This document shows, in pieces, positions 25,381-32,880 of a stretch of 64,000 nucleotides of DNA. The position numbers and the translations under genes are program-made. The stretch covers positions 3,844,001-3,908,000 of the forward strand of contig NZ_CP028369.1 in NCBI RefSeq assembly GCF_003032475.1. Direction: 5' to 3'. A model generated the notes under the pieces. It made no database searches. It was not told the origin of the DNA and was given only the letters and a program-made list of their open reading frames with translations. The stretch comes from Streptomyces sp. P3 (GTDB lineage Bacteria > Actinomycetota > Actinomycetes > Streptomycetales > Streptomycetaceae). The first letter of the stretch is position 1. Each line of letters begins with the position of its first letter.

Positions 25381-26087
25381 TGCGCACCCGTACCCGCGAC
25401 CCGCAGACCCTCGGCGGCGCAGGCACCCTGGACCGGATGGCCCGGATCCTGGCCGCCCGCAACATCGACCCTGCCGCCGTCGCTGCCCTGGCCGACGAGC
25501 CCGAACCCTTCTCCCCGCTGGACGCCCTGCTGGTCACGATGCCCCCGCGCTATCAGGGCGCGGTCGCCGACCACCCGCAGGTCCTGGCCTGGGCGCGGGA
25601 CGTCGCGCAGCAGGCCGTCGCCCCCAGCCGGGGAGCCCGGCGGCAGGTCACCACCGGCCCGAGCCTGCTGATGGCCGGGGTGGTCGGCGCGGGCAAGACG
25701 CACCAGGCGTACGGGGCGGTCCGGCAGCTGGTGCAGACCGGAGTGGGCGTGCGGTGGCGCGCGACCACGGCCGCCGACCTGTACGCCGACCTGCGCCCTC
25801 GCCCCGGGGCGGACAGTGAGCAGGAGCTGGCGGCGGTCAGCCGGTGCCCACTGCTGATCATCGACGACCTCGGCGCGGCGAAGGCGTCCGAGTGGGTCGA
25901 GGAAGTGACCTACCGGTTGATCAACCGCCGGTACAACCACATGCTCCCGACGCTGATCACCACCAACCTCGCGATCAAGGACCTCCGGGCCTACCTCGGC
26001 GACCGCGTCACCTCCCGGCTCGCGCAGATGACCACCCGGGTCGAGTTCGAGCCGGTCGACCGCAGACGCCACCGCCCCGCCGCCTGA
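25380..26087 (+). CDS. DnaC/IstB-like helicase loader ATPase
   Basis: A 235-residue AAA+ ATPase. Walker A is GVVGAGKTH at residues 100-108 and Walker B LLIIDDLG near 158, followed by a sensor-like LITTNLAIKDL and an arginine finger region SRLAQM. These match DnaC/DnaI/IstB loaders, which place the replicative helicase on DNA. It is coupled to the initiator-like gene and lies in a replication module, so helicase loading is more likely than a transposase helper role (no IstA is present). Confidence 0.82.
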   Translation: MRTRTRDPQTLGGAGTLDRMARILAARNIDPAAVAALADEPEPFSPLDALLVTMPPRYQGAVADHPQVLAWARDVAQQAVAPSRGARRQVTTGPSLLMAGVVGAGKTHQAYGAVRQLVQTGVGVRWRATTAADLYADLRPRPGADSEQELAAVSRCPLLIIDDLGAAKASEWVEEVTYRLINRRYNHMLPTLITTNLAIKDLRAYLGDRVTSRLAQMTTRVEFEPVDRRRHRPAA

Positions 26088-26205
26088 CCCACCGCCGGCC
26101 GTACCGCCGGGCCGCGCCTCCAGCGCGCCCCCCCCATGCACCTCCCGACCAAGCGCACCCCTCCGCCGACGCCCCTGCGCGCGGAGAGCGATCGGAGCAA
26201 CCCGC

Positions 26206-26772
26206 ATGACCACCACGACGATCAGCCCTGCCCGCCACCGCTCACTCGGTGACCACACCTGGCAGGACCAGGCTGTCTGCCAGAGCACCGAGTACAACCC
26301 GGTGGACCCCGAAATCTTCTTCCCCGAGCCCGACGAGACCGTCAAGATCACAGCCGCCAAGACGCTGTGCGGCCAGTGCCCGGTCCGCCGCACCTGCCTG
26401 GACGCCGCCCTGGAAGGCGGCGACACCCACGGCATCCGGGGCGGTATGACCGAGGAGGAGCGCGAGCCGCTGCACGAGAACATCGCCAGCCGCCTCGACT
26501 ACAGCCGGGTCAACGCCACCATCGCCGGACGGGACGTGCACCTCACCAAGGCCGAGCGCCGCGCGGTCGTCCGCGCCGCCTACCGCCACGGCCTCACCGA
26601 ACAGCGTCTGGCCTGGCTCCTGAAGATCAGCGAGGAGCACGCCCAGAAGCTCTACCGCGAGACCCGCCGGGCCCTGCGCAACCGCGACCTGGAGCAGAAC
26701 ACGAAGACCGCCTCACCCCCTGAGACCGACGGCAAGCACCTGGGCCGCGACGACTTCGGGACGGCGGCGTGA
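26206..26772 (+). CDS. WhiB-family iron-sulfur transcription factor
   Basis: A 188-residue protein with the four WhiB cysteines at positions 25, 55, 58 and 64 (C-x29-C-x2-C-x5-C) and the GIRGGMT turn at 76-82, which together bind a [4Fe-4S] cluster and contact the sigma factor. A C-terminal helical domain of about 100 residues, longer than in most WhiB proteins, contains an HTH-like LTEQRLAWLLKISEEHAQKL. WhiB proteins occur on actinobacterial phages and mobile elements, where they can act on host transcription. It overlaps the DUF2637 gene (GTGA). Confidence 0.88.
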   Translation: MTTTTISPARHRSLGDHTWQDQAVCQSTEYNPVDPEIFFPEPDETVKITAAKTLCGQCPVRRTCLDAALEGGDTHGIRGGMTEEEREPLHENIASRLDYSRVNATIAGRDVHLTKAERRAVVRAAYRHGLTEQRLAWLLKISEEHAQKLYRETRRALRNRDLEQNTKTASPPETDGKHLGRDDFGTAA

Positions 26773-27836
26773 GTATCGCGGGCGCGCCAAGTACGGCGCA
26801 CGTCACCGGCTGGGACCGCGCGGTCGTCATAGCCCTCGGCGGCGCGGGATGCGCCCTGTCCTACGACGCCCTGCAGCAGATGGCCGTCGCCATCCACGTG
26901 CGGGGTCTGCTGACCTACCTCTTCCCCTTGGTGATCGACGGGTTCATCGCGTACGGCATCCGTGCCCTGCTGGTCCTGCGCAACGCCCCCCTGCGAGCCC
27001 GGTTCTACGTGTGGACGCTCTTCGGCACGGCTACCGCCGCCAGTATCTGGGCCAACGCGCTGCACGCGGTCAGGCTCAACGAGGAGAACACCTCGGTCAC
27101 TGGGCTGCGGCTCGGAGACGCGGTGGTCGCGGTGCTGTCCACGATCGCCCCGCTGGCACTGGCCGGAGCGGTGCACCTGTACATCCTCATCGCCCGGGGG
27201 CCGGTCAAGGACAGCGACCGGCCTGACCGCGACGACCTCGGTCAGGCTGGTCACCCCGGTCAGCCCGAGCTCAACGCGGTCACTCGGACTGACTGGGCCG
27301 GTCAGCAGCAGCCGCAGCCCGGTCAGGTCGGCGCCGGACAGCCGGTCACCGCCCTGACCGACCGGCCCCGCCTGTCGCTGGACAAGCAAACCCCGGATGC
27401 CCGGACACCGAGCGGGGACAGCACCCCGGCGGACAGCAGCAGTCCGGACACTGGTCACCATGGCCGGGAGCCCAAGGCCGCTGACCTGGGCGGACAGCCG
27501 GACACCACCCCGGCGGTCAGTGACCGACAGACCGTCACCGAGCCGGTCACTGGTTACCCGAACAACCTCTCGCCGGTTAACGACCGGCCGGTCACTCCGG
27601 CACCGGTCACTGACGGCACCCCCCGGGCAACCGGTGGCCGGCGACCTGACCCGGACACCGAGGAGCTGCTGGAGATCGCCCGGTCAGCGGTCAGGGCCGA
27701 GGACAAACTGACCCGCAAGGTGGTCGCCCAGGCGATCCGCGGTCAGCAGATCCCGCTGTCCAGCGACACGCTGACCGCCCTGATGGTCCAGCTCCGCCAG
27801 CAGCACGGACAGTCGGTCACCACCCCCCGGAACTGA
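26769..27836 (+). CDS. DUF2637 (SpdB2-like) membrane protein
   Basis: A 355-residue protein from GTG 26769. Four membrane helices in the first 145 residues fit DUF2637, found in Streptomyces conjugative elements and related to plasmid spread proteins. Residues 150-290 are low-complexity (many Pro-Val-Thr and Asp-Arg-Pro units) and are encoded by dense GGTCA and GGACA repeats. A short helical domain (DTEELLEIARSAVRAEDKL) ends the protein. The repeats continue past the stop codon, so the DNA itself may matter more than the peptide. Confidence 0.78.
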   Translation: MSIAGAPSTAHVTGWDRAVVIALGGAGCALSYDALQQMAVAIHVRGLLTYLFPLVIDGFIAYGIRALLVLRNAPLRARFYVWTLFGTATAASIWANALHAVRLNEENTSVTGLRLGDAVVAVLSTIAPLALAGAVHLYILIARGPVKDSDRPDRDDLGQAGHPGQPELNAVTRTDWAGQQQPQPGQVGAGQPVTALTDRPRLSLDKQTPDARTPSGDSTPADSSSPDTGHHGREPKAADLGGQPDTTPAVSDRQTVTEPVTGYPNNLSPVNDRPVTPAPVTDGTPRATGGRRPDPDTEELLEIARSAVRAEDKLTRKVVAQAIRGQQIPLSSDTLTALMVQLRQQHGQSVTTPRN

Positions 27837-27886
27837 CCGCACACCCCATGGGGCGGGTGACCGGGGTCGGACACCTCGGCCGGTCA
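27203..27886. repeat. Cluster of GGTCA/TGACC and GGACA pentamers
   Basis: By eye I count about 27 GGTCA or TGACC pentamers and about 14 GGACA pentamers in 690 bp, mostly written as cGGTCAc or cGGTCAg. One or two would be expected at this GC content. They cover the 3' half of the DUF2637 gene and run on into the gap before the next gene. This may be a protein-binding array used in transfer or partition. Confidence 0.6.
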
Positions 27887-27941
27887 CCCGCCCCGGACAG
27901 CCCGCCCCACGACGTCCTCCCGTGAACCGGAGAGCACCGCC

Positions 27942-28166
27942 ATGCGCACGAAACCCGCGACACCCGCCGAGGTGGACACCTGGCTGACCGTCCTGCACCA
28001 GCGCGGCCACCTCCACCGCGCCGAATCCGGTCCCGACAACACCTGGACCGTGCAACGACATCGACACAGCCGCCCCTGGACCCTGCACCACCCGGTCCTC
28101 GCCATGGACTGGATCGAGGACATCGTCCGCGACATCCACCAGCAGGACGCGGAGACGGGCCGGTGA
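27942..28166 (+). CDS. Small protein upstream of oriT/mobC
   Basis: A 74-residue His/Trp-rich protein (WLTVLHQRGHLHRAESGP, ending VRDIHQQDAETGR) with a GGAG site before the ATG. It looks like a compact soluble domain; I do not recognise it. Its stop overlaps a GTG (28163) that opens the longer version of the mobC frame, so it may be co-translated with the mobilisation genes. Confidence 0.6.
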   Translation: MRTKPATPAEVDTWLTVLHQRGHLHRAESGPDNTWTVQRHRHSRPWTLHHPVLAMDWIEDIVRDIHQQDAETGR

Positions 28167-28231
28167 CCGCCAACGACCCGGCGGCCAGCACCTCCGGACC
28201 GCCGCGTGGCTCCAACTCGGCTCCAGGCGGA

Positions 28232-28278
28232 GCAAGTTGTCGCGTACGACGGTCCTACGGCCCGTCGTACGCACTTGC
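28232..28278. other. Candidate origin of transfer (oriT): long inverted repeat
   Basis: Arms GCGTACGACGG (28242-28252) and CCGTCGTACGC (28262-28272) form a perfect 11-bp inverted repeat around a 9-base loop. Outer arms GCAAGT (28232) and ACTTGC (28273) extend it after a 4-base mismatch. A second hairpin with arms CCCCGCCC and GGGCGGGG follows at about 28279-28298. It lies just upstream of mobC and the relaxase gene, the usual place for oriT. The nick site is not identified. Confidence 0.6.
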
Positions 28279-28369
28279 CCCCGCCCAGGGGGGCGGGGAA
28301 AGTCCGGCTGGTCCCCGAGCGAGGGCGCACGGTGACCAGCCGGACTCCCGGCACCAGGGGGCGCCTGTC

Positions 28370-28828
28370 GTGGGAGGAGAAGCAGACGTCCGCGCGCCGC
28401 GCGAGCAGCAGAGCCCGAGCCAACCTGCGTTCCCCGACCGAAAGCCACGCCGCCGCACCCGCAACCCGAGCCAGCGCACCCACAAGACGACCACCCGCCT
28501 GTCCGACACCGAGAAGACCGAGATCGCCGCCGCCGCCAAGCAGCGCGCCGTCACCGTCGCCCGATTCCTCGCCGCCGCCGGCCTCGCCGTCGCCCGCGGT
28601 TCGACCACCGTGCACACCAACGAACAGCTCGACGCCGCCATCGACGAGCTGGTCGCCCTGCGCACCGCCATCTCCCGTGTCGGCAACAACATCAACCAGA
28701 TCGCCTTCGTCTACAACGCCGGAGGACAGCCCCGCCCCGGCGAACTCGACCGCGCCCTGACGACCGTGAACCGCGTCCTGGCCCGCGTAGACAACGCGGC
28801 CGACACTCTGGTGGAGAAGCGCCTCTGA
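28370..28828 (+). CDS. mobC: MobC-like relaxosome accessory protein
   Basis: A 152-residue protein from GTG 28370, which has AGGGGG upstream. The same frame is open back to a GTG at 28163, but that extension would translate through the oriT-like repeat and is low-complexity, so I prefer the shorter form. The C-terminal 110 residues hold the ribbon-helix-helix-like LSDTEKTEIAAAAKQRA and the MobC signature RVGNNINQIAF. MobC proteins bind oriT and help the relaxase open the DNA. The stop overlaps the relaxase start (TGATG). Confidence 0.78.
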   Translation: MGGEADVRAPREQQSPSQPAFPDRKPRRRTRNPSQRTHKTTTRLSDTEKTEIAAAAKQRAVTVARFLAAAGLAVARGSTTVHTNEQLDAAIDELVALRTAISRVGNNINQIAFVYNAGGQPRPGELDRALTTVNRVLARVDNAADTLVEKRL

Positions 28829-30597
28829 TGGTCCCCAAGATCCGACGAGGCTCGCGCACCCACGGCCTGCTCGTCTACCTGTACGGACCTGGCAAGCGCG
28901 ACGAGCACACCGACCCCCACCTCGTCGGCAGTTGGGACGGCTTCGCCCCCGACCCCGGCCGCGACACCAGCCCCGACCCCGACCCCAAGGTCACCCTTGC
29001 CCGGCTCGCCGCCGCCCTGGACCTGCGGGTCAAGCAGGCCGGCGACGAGGCGCCGGCCCAGCACGTCTGGCACTGCTCGGTGCGTACCGACCCGGGCGAC
29101 CGGACCCTGACCGACGCCGAGTGGAACACCGTCGCCCGCCGCCTGGTCCACGCCGTCAACCTCGCCCCCGAAGGCGATCCGGACGGCTGCCGCTGGGTCG
29201 CGGTGCGGCACGCCGACGACCACATCCACATCGTGGCCACCATGGTCCGAGGTGACCTGCGCCGCCCGAGGATGAACTACGACTTCAAGAAGGCCCAGGC
29301 CGAATGCCGCCGCATCGAACAGGAGATGGGCCTGCGCCGGCTCAAGCCCGGCGACGGTACCGGAGCCAAGACGCCCACCAGCGCCGAGCGCTTCAAAGCC
29401 GAGCGGACCGGCCGACCCGAGACACCGCGCGAAACGCTGCGCGAAGCCATCCGCCAGGCCGTCGCCGGAGTCGCCAGCGAAGCCGAGTTCTTCACCCGCC
29501 TTCGCGAGGCGGGCCTGCGCGTCAAGCTCAGGCACGCCCCGTCCGGTGACATCCTCGGCTACACGGTCGCGCTGCCCGGTGACCGCAACCGTGACCGCGA
29601 GCCGGTCTGGTTCGCGGGCTCGACCCTGGCCCCCGACCTCTCCTATCCCAAGATCCAGCGCCGCCTTGCCGACGGAAGCCCCGATACGGCCCCGCTGCCG
29701 GAAGCCGACAGTGGCCGCTCGGACTGGTCGTTGCCCGCGCGGGGGCGACGCACCGCCACGGGGATCGCCGAGCGCGCCGCAGTCCTCCTGGACACCGACG
29801 ACGACGAAGCCGCAGCCCAACTCGTCGGAGTCGGCGAACTCCTCGACGCCGTCGCCCAGACCTCTCCGGCCGCCACACGAGCCGAACTGAGCGCCGCCGC
29901 TCGCTCCTTCGAACGCGCCACCCGCAGCCACATCCGAGCCGAATGCGCCGGCACCCGGGCGATCCGCTCGGCGGCCCGGGGCATCATCCAGGCCGGAGGC
30001 GCGCTCGGCCGAGGAGAAGACGGCGGCACCACCGCCATGCTCGTCTCCACTCTCGTCCTGGTGGCGCTGGCCGCAGCACGCTGGCACTCCGCACGCGGTC
30101 ACGCCCAGCAGGCCGAAGCCTCCCGTCAGACCGCCGAGCACCTTCGCGCCGCCTACCGCCAAGCCGCTGCCGCACCCATGCAGGCCCTGCGCCACCAGGG
30201 CCGAGCCTTGCCCGAAGCCCAGCGCCGCGCCTACGAGACCACGATCCGCGCCGCCCTGCCGGAGCACCGCACCCGACCGGGCACGAGCACGAAGAACGAC
30301 GCCCTGACCGCCACCCTGGCTCAGGCCGAGCAGGCAGGCCACGACCCGAAGGCCCTCCTGCAGGAGGCCATCGCCATGCGCGAACTCGACACGGCCGAGG
30401 ACGTGAACGACGTCTTGGTCTGGCGACTGCGCCGCCTTGCCCAGCTCCCCGCCCACCCGGGCGAAGCCACTCGACGCCCGCAGGCTGGCGCCGGTCGCGC
30501 CACGCCTCCCGCCAACCCGGCCAGCGTCCGGACCGCGCCCCCGGCCTCGCCGAGGCCCGCCGCACCGGACCCGCGCAGCCGCCCGCCGCGCCGCTGA
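28828..30597 (+). CDS. Relaxase (MobA/VirD2-type mobilisation nuclease)
   Basis: A 589-residue protein. Motif I has two tyrosines (Y17, Y19) in LLVYLYGPG, and motif III with the metal-binding histidines is RHADDHIHIV near residues 127-137, so the nuclease is probably active. It would nick oriT and stay covalently bound to the transferred strand. The middle is helical with a possible membrane-like hydrophobic stretch (MLVSTLVLVALAAA, about 405-420); the C-terminal 60 residues are Pro/Ala/Arg-rich, as expected for a type IV secretion tail. It is coupled to mobC. Confidence 0.9.
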   Translation: MVPKIRRGSRTHGLLVYLYGPGKRDEHTDPHLVGSWDGFAPDPGRDTSPDPDPKVTLARLAAALDLRVKQAGDEAPAQHVWHCSVRTDPGDRTLTDAEWNTVARRLVHAVNLAPEGDPDGCRWVAVRHADDHIHIVATMVRGDLRRPRMNYDFKKAQAECRRIEQEMGLRRLKPGDGTGAKTPTSAERFKAERTGRPETPRETLREAIRQAVAGVASEAEFFTRLREAGLRVKLRHAPSGDILGYTVALPGDRNRDREPVWFAGSTLAPDLSYPKIQRRLADGSPDTAPLPEADSGRSDWSLPARGRRTATGIAERAAVLLDTDDDEAAAQLVGVGELLDAVAQTSPAATRAELSAAARSFERATRSHIRAECAGTRAIRSAARGIIQAGGALGRGEDGGTTAMLVSTLVLVALAAARWHSARGHAQQAEASRQTAEHLRAAYRQAAAAPMQALRHQGRALPEAQRRAYETTIRAALPEHRTRPGTSTKNDALTATLAQAEQAGHDPKALLQEAIAMRELDTAEDVNDVLVWRLRRLAQLPAHPGEATRRPQAGAGRATPPANPASVRTAPPASPRPAAPDPRSRPPRR

Positions 30598-30702
30598 CCA
30601 GCAGTCCGGCAGGCCCGCCACCGGCCTGCCGGACTGCACGAAACACCTGGACAACCCGCACCACCGGCTGTTACGGATGCAGAGAAGGCCCTCGACCGGG
30701 AG

Positions 30703-31107
30703 ATGACGCTCGTGCTCAGAACGACCGACCACCACGTAGAGCCGACCCCAATCCTGCCCGCCGCCCCCGCCGCAAGTGATCCGCTACTGCAACTCCAGTA
30801 CGAGACGCAGCCACCCAGCGGACCGGGAGCGACGCGATGCCTCAGCCACTCGCCGGAGCTGTCCCTGCGCGGCATCCCCGTGCTGTGCTCGGCCTGCCGG
30901 GCCCGGCGCGACTGGCTGCTCATCAACCACGGCCGCGACGTCTGGGTCCGCTGCCGCTGCAGCAACCAGTGGCTCGAGCCCGAGATCAACCGCGCCGACT
31001 TCGACGCCATGATCGCCATCCCGGACGGGACGACGTACCCGAGTGTCGAGCAGGGCCTGATCGCACTCGGCTTCGACGGCGCCTTCGCTGGCACCTACCT
31101 GGAGTAA
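30703..31107 (+). CDS. Hypothetical zinc-ribbon-like protein
   Basis: A 134-residue protein, 105 bp after the relaxase gene. It has CSACRARRDW and VRCRCSNQWLEPE, which together resemble a zinc ribbon (CxxC ... CxC). The rest is a small mixed alpha/beta fold. The N-terminus is less certain because the ribosome site is weak. Function unknown; position suggests a transfer accessory role. Confidence 0.6.
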   Translation: MTLVLRTTDHHVEPTPILPAAPAASDPLLQLQYETQPPSGPGATRCLSHSPELSLRGIPVLCSACRARRDWLLINHGRDVWVRCRCSNQWLEPEINRADFDAMIAIPDGTTYPSVEQGLIALGFDGAFAGTYLE

Positions 31108-31153
31108 CTGGTGCTCGCTGCCGGCCCGGCCACCCTGCTGGCGGCCGTCGGCC

Positions 31154-31438
31154 CTGATCGGGCGACACCGGCAGTCGATCATCGGCCGTGTTCTCAGGGA
31201 TGCGACCACGGTCGACCGACTGCGGATGGAGTATCGCGGCGGCTGGGCCCACAAGTACGAGGCCCAGCTGGCACACGTCGGTGCCGTGCCCAACTTCAGG
31301 CCGAGAGACAGAGAAGAACGACTCGACGACGTCCGTGAAGCCTCCACCGATCTCGCGACCTGCCTCACGTCCAACGCCTTTGTCAGGACCGCTCACACCG
31401 CGAGACTGAGGTGCCGTGCCCTGGTGAGCGCGACGTAG
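31154..31438 (+). pseudogene. Possible gene remnant before the Gabija-like pair
   Basis: A protein-like frame reads IIGRVLRDATTVDRLRMEYR, then GGWAHKYEAQLAHVGAVPNF, without a convincing start, and runs into the 3' end of the helicase gene on the other strand. The first in-frame ATG is 31226. It could be the tail of a gene cut when the Gabija-like cassette was inserted. The surrounding 285 bp hold nothing else I can support. Confidence 0.3.
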
Positions 31439-32880
31439 AGCGCGCGGTGGGCTTCGTTAGTGGGGTTGAGACCTCTCAGGAGAGCGGCCTCGTCGGTCTC
31501 CTCCAGCCTCACCCCGACCCGGTTCCACTCCCGCCCCTTCGCCTGGTGGCAGGTCATGCCGGGGACCAGCCCCTCACGGGCGACCTCGAGCCTCGTGCGC
31601 AGCTTGGAGAGGGCGGCCCGGGGTGTCCGTTTCTGGCCTTCCGACGGCTCAACGGGCGTCATAGCGACCATTGTGGATGCCAAGTCCGTCCAGATTCCGG
31701 TGAGATTGCCCTGACCTGCCAGGCGCTCAAGGGCGTTACGCAGATACGGACGCAGCTGTGCGAGGGTGTCGCTCTCCATGATGCCCAGGCTGGTCCGGGC
31801 ATCGACGAGGTCGATGCCCGGCCGGCCGAAGGTGCTCTGGGCGAGTTCGTTCAGGAGCAGGGTGCAGACCGCTTCCTGGAACTGGCCTGTCTTGGTCCTG
31901 ACGGCCAGAGGAAGGATATGAGGGTCGGCATCCCACAAAAGTCTCCACTGCCGTGCAAGGACGACATCGACGTCGCGTGCCTCTCCTGTGGGAAGGACTG
32001 CCCTCTCCTTGCGGCGCAGCTGGCGTGCCAACGATGTCTGAGCTGCGCTGCCACGCCAGCGGAACGAGGTCTGGAGTTCACTGCGCTCGAAGCCCAGTCG
32101 GCTTAGGAGGCGGGGGACATTCTCTGGGCGTGCACCGCGAAAGCCGTAGAGAGCCTGCCAGGGGTCTCCTACCAGGGTGATGACGAGGCCCGCGTCTGCC
32201 GCAAGGCGGATGACTCCTAGGTCCAAGTCGTTTGCGTCATAGACCTCGTCGACGAGCAGGGATCGGATCGTCGTGGCGAAGTAGGCCATCACGCAGGCGC
32301 GGACGCCCTCGATGCGAAGAGCAACCTGCAGTACTTCGCGTACGTTGTCGTGCGTACACCGCCCTTCACCGACGGCCGAGGCGAAGCAGTCCGGTTTCAC
32401 GAAGCTCTCCCGTCTCGCTTGCCGTACGGAGTCGGTGACGATACGCGTGCCATTCAGGGTGAGGACCGGCTTGTCGAGGGTATAGGTGGTCGGCAGATGG
32501 GAACGCCATGTGTCCAGCACCTCGAGTTCCTGGTGGCCGCCGGGCCACTGGAGGATCCCGAAGCGCAGGAGGTGGGCGAGGAGATCGTTCAGGATCGTGT
32601 CGAGCGTGACGATGCGGTGAGGCCATGCCAGTGCCGACGCGCCCCACTGCCGGGACACGCGGCTGCGTATCTCCTCGGTGGCCGAGCGGGTGAAGCTGAC
32701 CGCCACGACCGCCCGGTGATCGGTCGTACGTGCGTAGCGGTGCAGGCCGAAACGCTGGTTCGACACGGTCGTCTTCCCCGAACCAGGAAAAGCCTCTACG
32801 TAGAGAAGGCGGTGCGGGCTCGCTGCCGCGAGGACCTGCTCGGGTGTGAGAATGCGGGTGCGGGGCCCAAAGTTACTCAT
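31393..32880 (-). CDS. gajB: UvrD-like helicase, GajB-like (Gabija-type defence)
   Basis: A 495-residue superfamily 1 helicase. Motifs: Walker [11 protein letters not shown] (residues 28-37), Walker [13 protein letters not shown], motif [16 protein letters not shown], motif V HQAKGREW and motif [11 protein letters not shown]. The ATG at 32880 overlaps the stop of the upstream gene (ATGA); an upstream extension of the frame is antisense to nothing and lies inside that gene, so it was not used. Length matches canonical GajB (about 490). In Gabija, GajB senses DNA ends or nucleotides and works with the GajA nuclease. Confidence 0.8.
   Translation of the reverse strand: MSNFGPRTRILTPEQVLAAASPHRLLYVEAFPGSGKTTVSNQRFGLHRYARTTDHRAVVAVSFTRSATEEIRSRVSRQWGASALAWPHRIVTLDTILNDLLAHLLRFGILQWPGGHQELEVLDTWRSHLPTTYTLDKPVLTLNGTRIVTDSVRQARRESFVKPDCFASAVGEGRCTHDNVREVLQVALRIEGVRACVMAYFATTIRSLLVDEVYDANDLDLGVIRLAADAGLVITLVGDPWQALYGFRGARPENVPRLLSRLGFERSELQTSFRWRGSAAQTSLARQLRRKERAVLPTGEARDVDVVLARQWRLLWDADPHILPLAVRTKTGQFQEAVCTLLLNELAQSTFGRPGIDLVDARTSLGIMESDTLAQLRPYLRNALERLAGQGNLTGIWTDLASTMVAMTPVEPSEGQKRTPRAALSKLRTRLEVAREGLVPGMTCHQAKGREWNRVGVRLEETDEAALLRGLNPTNEAHRALYVALTRARHLSLAV

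Noticed and set aside
27203..27886. GGTCA array as a clt locus for an FtsK-like TraB
   Set aside because: No TraB-type translocase is encoded in the window; the element uses a relaxase with VirD4/VirB4-like ATPases, so the array was listed without that function.
28711..30735. A 674-codon open frame antisense to the relaxase
   Set aside because: Gly/Val/Ala-rich composition typical of the reverse of GC-biased coding DNA; the plus-strand frame has clear relaxase motifs.
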